From positions 7,826,001 through 7,890,000 of the forward strand of contig NZ_JAYMGI010000002.1 in the NCBI RefSeq assembly GCF_035825295.1: DNA of 64,000 nt, in the 5' to 3' direction. Positions 27,693 through 36,770 of the stretch are shown one piece after another. Origin of the DNA: Actinacidiphila sp. DG2A-62. GTDB lineage: Bacteria; Actinomycetota; Actinomycetes; Streptomycetales; Streptomycetaceae. The position numbers were made by a program, and so were the translations under genes. Positions within the stretch are counted from its first letter, which is position 1, and every line of letters begins with the position of its first letter. The notes beneath the pieces were generated by a model. It searched no databases and was not told the origin of the DNA. It was given only the letters and a program-made list of their open reading frames with translations.

Positions 27693-28646
27693 TCACAGCC
27701 AGCCGCGCCGCGCCGCCTGGAGCCCGGCCTGGAAGCGCGTCCGCGCGCCCAGCTCGGCCATCAGGTCCCGCACATGCCGCTGCGCGGTGCGCGGGTGCCA
27801 CCCCATGTGGCGGGCGATCGCCTCGTCGGTGAGCCCGGCCGCCAGCAGGCCCAGCAGCGTGCGGCGGTGGGCGCCGCGCGCCGAGCCGTCGCCGGCCGGC
27901 GCGTCGAACCGCATCGGCACCGCGTCCGCCCACACCGCCTCGAACAGCGCGATCAGCGTGTCCAGCAGCGAGGAGGGGTGGATCACCAGCGCGCTGTCGC
28001 TGGAGGCCGGCCGGTCCAGCGAGATCAACCCCATCGTGTCGTCGGCGATGAACATCTTGACCGGCACCCCCTCGGCCACCCGCGCCTGTTCGCCGAGGCC
28101 CACCAGGCCGCGGATCGCCGCCAGCCGCCCCGGCATCTCCAGCCCCGCCCGGTCGTACACGCACCGGTAGCGGACGCCGGAGGGCAGCAGTTCGGCCTCG
28201 ATGTCGTTGGTGCCGAGCCCGCCGACGTACGGCGGCCGGTCGAACGCGCTGACCTCGTGCCGGGCGGCGCGCTGCAACTGCGCCCAGCGCTGCACCGTCG
28301 CCTCGCGGGTGGTGACGACCTCCACGATCTCGGTCGGGCTCACCGTGCCCTGCCCGGCCCGGAACCGCTCCATCAGCCGGGCCGCCAGCACCCGTACCTG
28401 GAGCAGCTCCTGCTCCCGGGAGCGCACCAGCACCTCCATCGCCATGTCCGGCGGCGCCGGCTGGTAGCGCACCGGGCGCCCCGGCAGCCTGGCCACCAGG
28501 CCCTTGGCCTCCAGCGCCGCGAGCGCCGGCGCCACCCGCGCGCCCGGCGCCAGGTCCCGCACCTGGGCCGCGGTGGCCGGCCCGCCGTCGAGCAGCGCCA
28601 GGTACACCTCCTGCTGTTCCTCCGTCAGACCCACCGCACCGAGCAC
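27693..28646 (-). CDS. TrmB/LuxR-type HTH regulator
   Basis: A 317-residue transcription factor with two DNA-binding regions. The N-terminal winged helix of TrmB type is LTEEQQEVYLALLDGGPATAAQVR followed by LAALEAKGLVARLPGRPVRY. The C-terminal ~60 residues are a LuxR-type HTH (LLAAGLTDEAIARHMGWHPRTAQRHVRDLM). Between them is a ligand-type domain. Start GTG 28646 or in-frame GTG 28664; neither has a strong ribosome-binding site. The frame stays open far upstream, but that part is antisense to the peptidase gene. It is divergent from the propeller-sedolisin gene, its natural target. Confidence 0.82.
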   Translation of the reverse strand: MLGAVGLTEEQQEVYLALLDGGPATAAQVRDLAPGARVAPALAALEAKGLVARLPGRPVRYQPAPPDMAMEVLVRSREQELLQVRVLAARLMERFRAGQGTVSPTEIVEVVTTREATVQRWAQLQRAARHEVSAFDRPPYVGGLGTNDIEAELLPSGVRYRCVYDRAGLEMPGRLAAIRGLVGLGEQARVAEGVPVKMFIADDTMGLISLDRPASSDSALVIHPSSLLDTLIALFEAVWADAVPMRFDAPAGDGSARGAHRRTLLGLLAAGLTDEAIARHMGWHPRTAQRHVRDLMAELGARTRFQAGLQAARRGWL

Positions 28647-28709
28647 GCGCCGCCCCCTGTCCACCTGGGCCCGCGGCCGTGTCCGACACCCGCGTCGGGA
28701 CCCGCGTCC

Positions 28710-28782
28710 GCGGCCGCTTCCGGGGCCGTATTCACGACAACGCCGGGAACTGGGCACCCATGATTGCTTCCGGAGCGGCCGC
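28710..28782. promoter_or_regulatory. Imperfect inverted repeat between regulator and sedolisin gene
   Basis: GCGGCCGCTTCCGG (28710-28723) faces CCGGAGCGGCCGC (28770-28782), identical in inverted orientation apart from one missing base. It lies in the divergent spacer and could bind the neighbouring regulator. Confidence 0.3.
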
Positions 28783-28829
28783 GGCGCATGTGAATGTGAC
28801 CGGAACCACGATCTTGGGAAGGAAGTGCG

Positions 28830-31800
28830 GTGCGCTCGAAGAGAGTTCGTCGTTGTCTCGTCGGCGGCGCGGCGGTCGCGCTGACCGCCGTCCTGTCCCC
28901 GGGCGGGTGGGGACTGCCGGCCGCCGCGCTGGCCGCCGCGCCCGCCACCGCCCCGGCGTCCGCGAGCGCGGCGGCCCCGTCGTCCGCGACCGCCGCGCCG
29001 GCCGGAGCGAAGGCCGCCGCGGCCCGGGGCGCCGCCTTCGACCCGGCGCGCGCCTACGCCCCCGGCTCCCCGGAGCCGCTGCGGACCGGTGACGCCGCGC
29101 GGCCCCCGGCCGCGGCAGGGGACTCCGCCGCCGCGACCGGCGCCGCCGACCCCGACGGCGGCTCCCTCGGCGTGCGCGTCACCGGCGACGTGGAGACCCC
29201 GCAGGGCGCCGCGCTCTCCGCCGCGCTGCCCGGCGGCGACCTCGTCCAGGTGCACAGCCTCGGCGTCGTCGACCGCGTCCGCCCCGACGGCAGCACCGTC
29301 TGGCAGCGCGGCACCGGCTCGCTCTACCGCGACTGGCACCTGACGTACAACGCCTCCGGCGGCTACGTCGCCACGCCCCAGCTCGTCTTCGGCACCGACC
29401 CCGCGGACCCGTACTACGTGACCACCGCCTCCTCGTACGCCATGGGCAACACCCAGCCGTACGCGATCGGCGACCTCACCGGCGACGGCGCCCCGGACGT
29501 CGCGGTCGCCGAGACCGTGGGCGTCAACCTCGGGGCGGCGAGCTGCGGCAACTGCGGCTGGCCGTTCACGGTGCCCGGCTCCGACCAGCACTTCGGCACC
29601 TTCGTCACGGTGCTCGACGGCCGCACCGGCGCCACCGCGTACAGCGAGCTGGACCCCGGCTTCGTCACCCAGCTCGCCGTCTCCGGCAAGGACCTGGTCA
29701 TCGGCGACGAGACCGGCTCGCCCACCGGCGGCGGGCCCGGCGCCTGGGACTCGGTCTCCTCGGTCCGCGCCCTGTCCCTGCACCGCGGCGGCGCCTCGGG
29801 CCGCCCGTCCGCGTTCGCCGCCGCCAACGGCGTCGGCGACGTCCAGGGGCCGCTCGGCGCCACCGAGGACTGGCACGTGTCCACCGGCGCCCAGTGGGGC
29901 CTGGTGCTCGGCATCCGACCGGTCGCCGGGGGCGTGGCCTTCACCTGGTCCGACACCCCGCTGGGCCTCGGCGACCCCAGGCCGCCGGACGGGCACGTGG
30001 TGCTGGTCGACGCGCACGGCACGGTCCGCTGGGACCACCGCACCGCCGGCTACCCGGTGCTCTCGCGCTACGACGGCAGCCGCGGCCTTCTCGCCGTGGT
30101 CGAGCAGACCGACCCGGCCGCCGGCGTCTCGTACACGCTGACGGGCCTGCGCGTGACCGACGGACGCACCGTCACCAGCGCCCGCACCGACGGCGTGCTG
30201 CCCACCGCGCTCACCGTCGGCGCCCTCGGCGCGCACCGCGGCGCCTCCTGGATCGTGGCCGGCGCGGTGGCGACGGCGGACCAGGTCTCTCCGCCCTACT
30301 ACGGCTTCAGCGCGGCGACCGTCTCCGCGTACGACCCCGACGGCGCCCGCACGCTGTGGACGCAGCGCCTGACCGCCGCCGACCCCGACGACCCGCCGCA
30401 GCCGGGCTCGGTCCAGGTGGCGACGGACTCCCGCGGCCGGGCCACCGTCGTGGTGGGCTCCTGGCTCGCCTCCGTGGTGCCCTCGCCGGCGCAGCCCGTG
30501 GTCGCGCGCTACGACGTGCAGGGACTGTCCGGGGCGACCGGCGCCGTGGACTGGGACCGGGCCGGCGACGTCGCCGACCCGCTGAGCCTCGTCCCCGGCG
30601 GCGACGGCGCCTTCCGCGGCGTCACCGCCGAGCAGGACGCCGTCACCTACTCCGCCGCCACCGGCGCCGCCACCCGCACCGCGCCGCTGCTCGCCGACCT
30701 CTACGCCGCGCTCGGCGCCGACGTGGACGGCGACCGGCACGTGGACGACATCGCCGGCGGCCAGAGCGGCGCGGTCTACGCCTTCGACGGCCGCACGCTG
30801 ACCCCGGGCGACGACGCGCCGCGGGTGCTGTGGCGCGCCGACGCGGGAGGCCCGGTGCACGCGATCACCCCGGCCACGGTCGCCGGGCGCCCGGCCCTCG
30901 CGGTCGCCGCGACCACCGGACTCACCCTGCTGGACCGGCGCACCGGCCGGGTCCTGCACCGGTTCGCGCTGCCCGGCCAGTACGTGTGGAACGCGTCGGC
31001 CGGCACGGTGGGCGGCCGCGGCGTCGTGGTGACCGCGACCGACCGGGTCACCGCTTTCGACACGGCCACCGGCCGCACCCTGTGGACGTACCGGCCGCCG
31101 GTCGCCGCCTACTTCGCCAACGCCTCCGTCACCGGCGGCACGGTCGTCACCGAGTACCAGAACCAGGTGGCGAGCCTGGCACGCCCCCACCACCATGGCC
31201 GCGATCGGCCTGGACGCCGGCACCGGCCGCACCGCGTGGACCGCGGCCGCCGACCCCGCGACGACCTACGCCGCGCAACTGCCGAACGGCGTCGCGGCCG
31301 GCCCCGGCATCCCCGGCGCGGGCGCCGACGGCGCGGCCTTCACCTGGACCGCGTCCGACGGGCGGGGCAGGGTCGACGTCCGCGACGCGCACAGCGGCGC
31401 GCTGCTCTACAGCGACACCGACGACACCCTCGCCGGCCACGAGTCCTATGTGCTGGACCCGCGGGTGGGGCTGGTCGCCACCGGCGACAGCGGCTCGGCG
31501 TCCATCGGGCCGGACGGCGCGACCGGGTCCGGCTCGGTGCGCGGCACCGACTCCGCCGTCGCCTCGGCCGGCGGCGCGCCGGTCCTGCTGACCGCGCAGA
31601 TCGGGCTGAACGCCTACCCGGTCTCGGCGCTGTCGGCGGGCGACACCGCGGTCAGCCCGCTCGCCACCTACCAGCCGTTCCAGACCGGCGGGTTGGCCGT
31701 CACCCCCGACGACCGGGTGCTCACCACGCCGATCGACTGGCGCGCCCACCAGGTCCTGGTCGCCGAGGCGGGCCAGACCGTGCGCGCCTACGACGTGACC

Positions 31801-33060
31801 ATCCAACACGCGCTGGCCTCAGTCGAACTGACCGGGACCCCGGCCGCGCAGGCCGCCCGGCAGCGCACCCAGGCGCCCGCGGCGCCGGCCGCCCGGCCCT
31901 CGGTGCTGTCCCTGGCGGACACCGCGGGCCCGGACGCCCGGGACGCCCGCGTCGCCACCGCCCGGCCCGCGGCGCAGGTGCACGTCCGCGGCTACACCGC
32001 CGCGGGCACGCCGCTGCTCACCGCGGCCGAGCCCTCGGGCTACGACCCGGCCGCCTTCCGTGCCTACCTGGGCCTGCGCGGCACCGGCGCGGGGCAGACC
32101 GTCGCCGTGGTCGACGCGCCGGGAGACCCGGACATCACCGCGGACGTGGACGCCTTCAGCGCGCGGTTCGGCCTGCCGGCGGTGTGCGCGGCCGGGGCGG
32201 ACTCCGGCTGCTTCCGCTTCACCGTGCGGGCCGCACAGCCGACCGGGCCCGCGGACCCGAGTTGGGGCCTGGAGACCGCCATGGACGTCGAATGGGTGCA
32301 CGCGGTCGCCCCGGACGCCGCCGTGGTGCTCGTGGAGTCCGCGGACGGCGGCTTCGCCTCCCTGTTCCGGGCGGTCGACGAGGCCGCCGCGCTGCGCCCC
32401 GACGCGATCAGCATGAGCTGGGGCATCCCGCAGGAGTTCACCGACGAGACGTTCTACGACGGCCACTGCGAACTGGCCGCCTCGGTGTGCTCGGTGGCCA
32501 GCGGCGACTACGGCAACCCCGGTTCGTACCCCGCGTACAACCCGGCCGTGCTGTCGGTCGGCGGCACCTCGCTGCACCTGGCCGGCGACGGCTCGGTGAC
32601 CGCGGAGACCGCCTGGTCCGTCAGCGGCGGCGGCCGCAGCTACGTCGAGCCGGTGCCGGCCTACCAGCGCGGCGTGCTGAGCGGGGGCCGCGGCACCCCG
32701 GACATCAGCTTCGACGCCGACCCGGCGACCGGCGTCGCGGTCTACGACAGCGCGGGCGTGCAGGGCCAGTCGGGCTGGTTCCAGGTCGGCGGCACCAGCC
32801 TGGGCGCGCCCGCCTGGGCGGCGATCCTCGCGTCGGCCGACCAGCTGCGGGCCGCCGCGGGCAGGTCCCGGCTCGCCGCCGCCGACGCCTCGGCGCAGAA
32901 GGCGGTCTACGCCGCCACCGCGGCGCTCGGCGACATCACCGCGGGCCCGGCCAACGGCGCCTGCCCGGTGCGCTGTTCTGCGGGCGACGGCTACGACTTC
33001 GTCACCGGCCTGGGCAGTCCGCGCAGCGGACTGGACCGGCTGCTCGCGGCGGCCCGCTGA
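28830..33060 (+). pseudogene. Secreted beta-propeller / sedolisin (S53) fusion, frameshifted
   Basis: About 1,409 residues once one base is corrected. A signal peptide (CLVGGAAVALTAVLSPGGWGL) leads to an Ala-rich linker. Residues ~130-1000 follow as a PQQ/FG-GAP-like beta-propeller region (AIGDLTGDGAPDVAV, VTVLDGRTGATAYS, LLDRRTGRVLHRF). The C-terminal ~340 residues are a sedolisin serine-carboxyl protease with all four catalytic residues visible: Glu and Asp in LETAMDVEW, Asp in ASGDYG, Ser in GGTSLGAPAW. There is no canonical S53 propeptide; the propeller occupies its place. The break is an extra C in the CCCCC at 31184-31188. GTG 28830 has GGAAGGA six bases upstream. Confidence 0.85.
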
Positions 33061-33094
33061 GGCGGGCGGTCCCGGTCCGGGAAGTCCGGGAGAG

Positions 33095-33140
33095 CGGCGC
33101 CGCCGCCCGAGCCGAGGTCATGGCCCGGACGGCGGCGCCG
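33095..33140. terminator. Inverted repeat after the sedolisin gene
   Basis: CGGCGCCGCC (33095-33104) and GGCGGCGCCG (33131-33140) are exact opposing ten-base arms, with a 26-base loop, 35 bases after the stop. Probably a terminator. Confidence 0.45.
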
Positions 33141-33191
33141 TTCGTCGGCTGCGAAGCCCCGGACCGAGCATTGCCACCACGGGTGGAACTG

Positions 33192-33211
33192 AGTACCGTC
33201 TTAAGGGTACT
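33192..33211. promoter_or_regulatory. AGTACC-N8-GGTACT operator candidate
   Basis: A perfect inverted repeat of six-base arms in an AT-richer patch, about 50 bases before the Cys-rich small gene. Its length and position suit a dimeric repressor at the promoter. Confidence 0.5.
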
Positions 33212-33257
33212 GAGATCCGCCTGTGGGGGCGTGGCCCCGCGGAAGGGGAGTGTCGCG

Positions 33258-33500
33258 ATGAGGACCGAGTGCGCGTGCCTGTGTGTGCCCGCAGGGCACG
33301 ATCACGCGATCTGCGGACACACCGCGCAGCCGGGGACGTTCATACGTCTCGCCGGCGCGCTGGAGTTCCCGGCCTGCGCGGCCTGCGCGCAGGCGCTCGC
33401 GGCGTCGGCGGCGGGGGCCGCGCCCGCGGCGGCGGAAGCTGCGTCGGGCGATGGGGTCGCGGCGGCGTCGGCGCCCGCGTTGGAGTCGGCGCGGGTGTGA
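33258..33500 (+). CDS. Cys-rich 80-residue protein
   Basis: Starts MRTECACLCVPAGHDHAICGHTAQPG and includes FPACAACAQAL, giving six cysteines and three histidines in the first 45 residues. This suggests a small metal-binding (zinc-ribbon or knuckle-like) domain. The C-terminal 35 residues are Ala-rich and probably disordered. GGGGAG precedes ATG 33258 by seven bases. No signal peptide or membrane segment. No family recognised. An inverted repeat sits in its promoter. Confidence 0.6.
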   Translation: MRTECACLCVPAGHDHAICGHTAQPGTFIRLAGALEFPACAACAQALAASAAGAAPAAAEAASGDGVAAASAPALESARV

Positions 33501-33580
33501 GGCGCCGGGCTCCGGGTGTGAGCGCGGGTGCGGGCGTGGGTGCGGTGCGCTGACGCCGGCTCAGGGCGTCCTGCGGGCGT

Positions 33581-33663
33581 GCGGGTGCGCCGACGGAGCC
33601 GTGGCGTGGCAGGTCTCAGGGCGCGCGGGTCCGCCGGCGGAGCCGTGGCGGGTCTCAGGGCGC
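33581..33663. repeat. Imperfect ~40-base tandem duplication
   Basis: Copy one (33581-33624) and copy two (33625-33663) share GGAGCCGTGGC and GGTCTCAGGGCGC blocks, and copy two covers the stop codon of the minus-strand gene ending at 33655. The region between 33501 and 33654 holds nothing else I can recognise. Confidence 0.55.
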
Positions 33664-34602
33664 GCTGACCGGAGCGGGGGCGGCGGCGAGCCTGCCGAGT
33701 GCCTCCATGAGCGGCGGCAGCGCGGGGCCGGGCCGGACCGGGAGCACCTCGCCCGGCACGTCGTCGACCAGCACGAACGCCATGTCGTCGGCCCGTCCGA
33801 CCAGGCTCCACCCCGGCCCGTCGGCCCGCACCGAGCCGTACGCCGCGCGCACCCGGCCCGGCGGCGGCGGTGACCGCACGTACTCCTCGGCGGCGGCGAG
33901 CACCCGGCGCACGGGAGACAGGGGCGCGGACGCGTCGGCCCCGGCGGGGCGCGGGGGCGCGCTCTCGGCCGCGTCGTCCGCCGCGCCTGCCGCTGGGTCT
34001 GAGATTGCGTCGGCGGCCGTGTTCGCGGCCGTGCTCGTCGCCGTGCGCGTGGCCGTGTTCGTGGCCGCGCCCTGCGATGCCGCCTCCGCCGGCTCCTGCG
34101 CGGCGTCCATCGAGGCGAACTCGTCGCGCCACTCGCGCCAGCGGATCGCTATCTCGTCGGCGCCGAGCCGGCGTTGGGCCGGTCCCCAGACGGAGGTGTC
34201 CGGCGGGGTGAGCGGCGGGCCGCCGCCGGTCTCCTCGTCGGGGTCGAAGGGGTCGGGGATGCCCGGCACGGCCACGGCCACCGGCAGCGGCCAGCCGGGG
34301 AGCGAGGCGGCCAGGCTGTTCTCGTCCGGCGCCAGGTCGTACTCCAGGCCGCAGTCCCACGCCGCCAGCGCGCAGGCCACCATCCACGCGTCGGTGGTGG
34401 CCACCGTCCAACGCGCGCCGGTTCCGTCCTGACCGAAGACCAGCCCGTAGCCGGTGTCGAGGGGCTCCAGGCCGAGCCCGGCGCAGGCGGCGGGATAGTC
34501 GTCGCCGAGCACGCCGGGGAACTGCCCCGGCGTCAGCAGCGCGGCCGTCAGCACGAACAGCGCCTCGTCGTCCGGCTCCGGCGGTTGCTCGGCCGCGGTC
34601 AT
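33655..34602 (-). CDS. Uncharacterised acidic protein
   Basis: A 315-residue soluble protein of unknown function. The N-terminal ~130 residues look globular (ALFVLTAALLTPGQFPGVLGDDY; TGYGLVFGQDGTGARWTVATTDAWM; an acidic DPFDPDEE segment). A central ~60-residue Ala/Thr/Glu stretch (NTATRTATSTAANTAADA) is low complexity. A conserved-looking C-terminal part (VRAAYGSVRADGPGWSLVGRADDMAFVLVDDVPG) then follows. ATG 34602 has GGGAG upstream. Neither enzyme motif nor export signal is visible. Confidence 0.65.
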   Translation of the reverse strand: MTAAEQPPEPDDEALFVLTAALLTPGQFPGVLGDDYPAACAGLGLEPLDTGYGLVFGQDGTGARWTVATTDAWMVACALAAWDCGLEYDLAPDENSLAASLPGWPLPVAVAVPGIPDPFDPDEETGGGPPLTPPDTSVWGPAQRRLGADEIAIRWREWRDEFASMDAAQEPAEAASQGAATNTATRTATSTAANTAADAISDPAAGAADDAAESAPPRPAGADASAPLSPVRRVLAAAEEYVRSPPPPGRVRAAYGSVRADGPGWSLVGRADDMAFVLVDDVPGEVLPVRPGPALPPLMEALGRLAAAPAPVSAP

Positions 34603-34651
34603 TCCAGGCTCCCTGTCTCCTCGGTGGTCCGCGCACCTTAACCAGCGGGTA

Positions 34652-34670
34652 ACCCCCGCGTCGAGGGGGT
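34652..34670. terminator. ACCCCC/GGGGGT hairpin in a divergent spacer
   Basis: A six-base perfect stem with a seven-base loop between the uncharacterised gene and the YnfA-like gene. In a divergent gap it is more likely a leader structure or operator than a terminator. Confidence 0.3.
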
Positions 34671-34725
34671 GCGGCGGGGGAAAATCCGGCAAATTCCGTG
34701 GATGCCCTCGGGCATGATGGGGCGC

Positions 34726-35061
34726 ATGCTCACCCTGCGCTCCATCGCCCTCTTCCTGTTGGCCGCCGTGCTGGAGATCGGCGGCGCCTGGCTCATCTGG
34801 CAGGGCGTCCGTGAGCACCGCGGGCTGCTCTGGGCGGGCGCGGGCGTCGCCGCCCTCGGGCTCTACGGGTTCGTGGCGACGCTGCAGCCGGACGCCGCGT
34901 TCGGCCGCATCCTCGCCGCCTACGGTGGCGTGTTCGTGGCCGGATCGCTGGTGTGGGCCGTGGTCGCGGACGGTTACCGGCCGGACCGCTTCGACGTCAC
35001 CGGGGCGGTGGTCTGCCTGGTCGGCGTCGCGGTGATCATGTACGCGCCGCGCGGCGGCTGA
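34726..35061 (+). CDS. YnfA/UPF0060 membrane protein
   Basis: A 111-residue integral membrane protein with four helices and the family hallmarks (FLLAAVLEIGGAWLIWQGVRE; AAYGGVFVAGSLVWAVVADGYRPDRFD; VGVAVIMYAPR). YnfA proteins resemble small multidrug resistance exporters and some reports link them to efflux, but the role is unsettled. Several ATG codons lie close together; 34726 gives the usual family length, while 34714 is possible. Confidence 0.9.
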   Translation: MLTLRSIALFLLAAVLEIGGAWLIWQGVREHRGLLWAGAGVAALGLYGFVATLQPDAAFGRILAAYGGVFVAGSLVWAVVADGYRPDRFDVTGAVVCLVGVAVIMYAPRGG

Positions 35062-35140
35062 CCGCGGGCGGGGGCAGGGGGTTGCCCGGACCGGCGGTCC
35101 GTACCAGGCTGCATAGCGCAGCGGAGACCGGAGGTACGCG

Positions 35141-35541
35141 ATGACCACGAGCAACGGCCTGGCGTGGCTGCTGGACGACCTGACCAGGCGGGTGCCGCAC
35201 GTCAGGCACGCGCTGGTCCTGTCGAACGACGGGCTGGTCACAGGCGCCAGCGGGGAGCTGGACCGGCCGACGGCCGAGCACCTGGCCGCGGTGTCGTCCG
35301 GCTTCCACAGCCTGGCCAAGGGCGCCGGCGGCAGTTCGGGACCGGCGGGGTGCGGCAGACGATGGTCGAGTTCGACGACGGCTTCCTCTTCGTCACCGCG
35401 GCGGGGGACGGCAGCTGCCTGTCCGTGCTCAGCGCCATGGAGGCCGACGTCGGGCAGGTCGCCTACGAGATGACGCGGCTGGTCCACCAGGTCGGCGAGC
35501 ACCTCGGCGTGGCCCCCCGGGGGTTCTCCGCACCGTCCTGA
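35141..35541 (+). pseudogene. Roadblock/LC7 domain protein, frameshifted
   Basis: A protein of about 133 residues once one C is restored near 35326-35330. It starts NGLAWLLDDLTRRVPHVRHALVLSNDG and continues, in the other frame, RQFGTGGVRQTMVEFDDGFLFVTAAGDGSCLSVL. This is the roadblock fold found as CvnB in Streptomyces conservons, where it works with a sensor kinase, a DUF742 protein and a small GTPase. None of those partners is adjacent here, so it is an orphan. GGAGG lies six bases before ATG 35141. Confidence 0.8.
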
Positions 35542-35567
35542 CCTGGGCTTACGGCCGTCCGTGGAGG

Positions 35568-35576
35568 TTATCCACA
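35568..35576 (+). promoter_or_regulatory. Single DnaA-box-like TTATCCACA
   Basis: An exact match to the general DnaA-box consensus upstream of the DUF6397-type gene. Streptomyces boxes more often read TTGTCCACA and occur in clusters; this one is alone, so it is not an origin. It may be a DnaA-sensitive promoter element or chance. Confidence 0.35.
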
Positions 35577-35606
35577 GGCTTCTGACGGGGTGTTGGCTCG
35601 CCGCGC

Positions 35607-35665
35607 TAGATTCGTGACTGTCAGTGATCGAACTGACGGACACGGTCACCGGCAGGCGGTGACCG
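35607..35665 (+). promoter_or_regulatory. Promoter and structured leader of the DUF6397-type gene
   Basis: TAGATT (35607-35612) is a likely -10 box. It is followed by GTCAGT-GATCGA-ACTGAC (35620-35637) and then a hairpin with a nine-base stem CGGTCACCG and five-base loop (35643-35665). The AGGGGAG ribosome-binding site follows the hairpin. Both structures would lie near or within the 5' end of the mRNA. Confidence 0.5.
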
Positions 35666-35690
35666 GCGAGTCGCAGGGGAGTGGACGGCG

Positions 35691-36770
35691 ATGAGGACGA
35701 CGGGGACGGCGACGGTGCGCGGCGCGGGGCGTGACGCGAGGCGTGACGCGAACGCTGTCGGCGGGGCCGGCGAGTTGGTGGCCCTGAACCGGGTGCGCGA
35801 CGCGCTGGGCCTGGAGTTCGACGAGTTCGAGGTGGCCCTGCAGGTCGGCGAGGTGCGGACGGTCGTCTGCGGGCCGGCGCAGTGGAAGGTGCCGCGCGCG
35901 GAGTTCGAGCGGCTGCTCGCCGAACGCGACGGTCCGGACGGCGGACCCGAGGCCTTGCGCGAGCGGGTGCGGCTGGTCAGCAGCGGCGGCGCGGCCGAGG
36001 CGATGGGGGCGAGCCGCAACCGCTTCGCGCTCATCGCCCGCGCCGGCGAGGTCCGCCCGGTCCGCTGGTACGTCAACCGGTACGGAGCGACGGTGTGGCT
36101 CTACCGCGCCCGGGAGATGGCCGAGTTCGCCGAGCGCCGCCCGGACTGGCTCAAGGGGAGACTGCCGCAGCGGCTGCGCGAGACCGAGCAGGACGCGCTG
36201 GACCTCCGAGCGCGCGCCTGGCGGGAGCGCCGCGTCGCCCACCTGGTCAGGGACGCCTACGACGCCTGGGACGAGGCGGCGGTCTGGGCCGCGCTGCTGG
36301 GGCCCGACGCGGTCGGCGAGGCGGTGCCCGATCCCGGCGAACGCGCGAGGCTGCGACGGCTGCGGGAGACGCTGCCACCGGGCCGGCCCGGACGAGCCTC
36401 GCCGCAGACGGTCAGGAACGTCGTCACGGCCGACGACCCCGACGAGATCGGACACGCCCTGCTCCGCCTGGCCGACGCGCTGAGCCGCGCCCGCGCGCGG
36501 CAGCCGGCGCCGCGACCGATTCCCCGGCCGTCGCCCCCGATTCCGCGGCCGGTGTCGTCGCAGGCCGCGCGAGACCTGGCGCCGCGGGGCCAGGGACGGC
36601 CGCGGGGACTGCGCAGACTGATGCTCGGCCTGCGGCGCCCGGCCGGACGCGCGCCGGGTGGGCCGGGTGGGCCGGATCAGAGTTCGCCGACGCCGGTCAG
36701 GCGGATCACCGCCCGGCTCTCCTCGTCGGAGGCGGCCAGGTCCACCTCGGCACAGATGCCCCAGCCATGA
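35691..36770 (+). CDS. DUF6397-type streptomycete protein
   Basis: A 359-residue cytoplasmic protein, probably of the DUF6397 family restricted to streptomycetes. The core (residues ~25-215) is charged and helical, with ELVALNRVRDALGLEFDEFEVALQVGEVRTV and GEVRPVRWYVNRYGATVWLYRAREMAEF. The first of these resembles a small HTH. The last ~90 residues are Pro/Arg-rich. The final 31 codons run antisense into the 3' end of the helicase gene. Function unknown. ATG 35691 has AGGGGAG nine bases upstream. Confidence 0.7.
   Translation: MRTTGTATVRGAGRDARRDANAVGGAGELVALNRVRDALGLEFDEFEVALQVGEVRTVVCGPAQWKVPRAEFERLLAERDGPDGGPEALRERVRLVSSGGAAEAMGASRNRFALIARAGEVRPVRWYVNRYGATVWLYRAREMAEFAERRPDWLKGRLPQRLRETEQDALDLRARAWRERRVAHLVRDAYDAWDEAAVWAALLGPDAVGEAVPDPGERARLRRLRETLPPGRPGRASPQTVRNVVTADDPDEIGHALLRLADALSRARARQPAPRPIPRPSPPIPRPVSSQAARDLAPRGQGRPRGLRRLMLGLRRPAGRAPGGPGGPDQSSPTPVRRITARLSSSEAARSTSAQMPQP

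Noticed and set aside
27693..31232. A 1,179-codon minus-strand open frame
   Set aside because: Only the part from 28646 downward is a real regulator; the rest is antisense to the sedolisin gene with shadow-like Arg/Gly-rich composition.
28830..33500. A 1,556-residue fusion ending in the Cys-rich protein
   Set aside because: After the frameshift near 31186 the frame is nonsense and only by chance joins the small gene, which has its own ribosome-binding site.
35568..35576. Replication origin signal
   Set aside because: A single DnaA-box-like sequence without clustering or dnaA/dnaN nearby.
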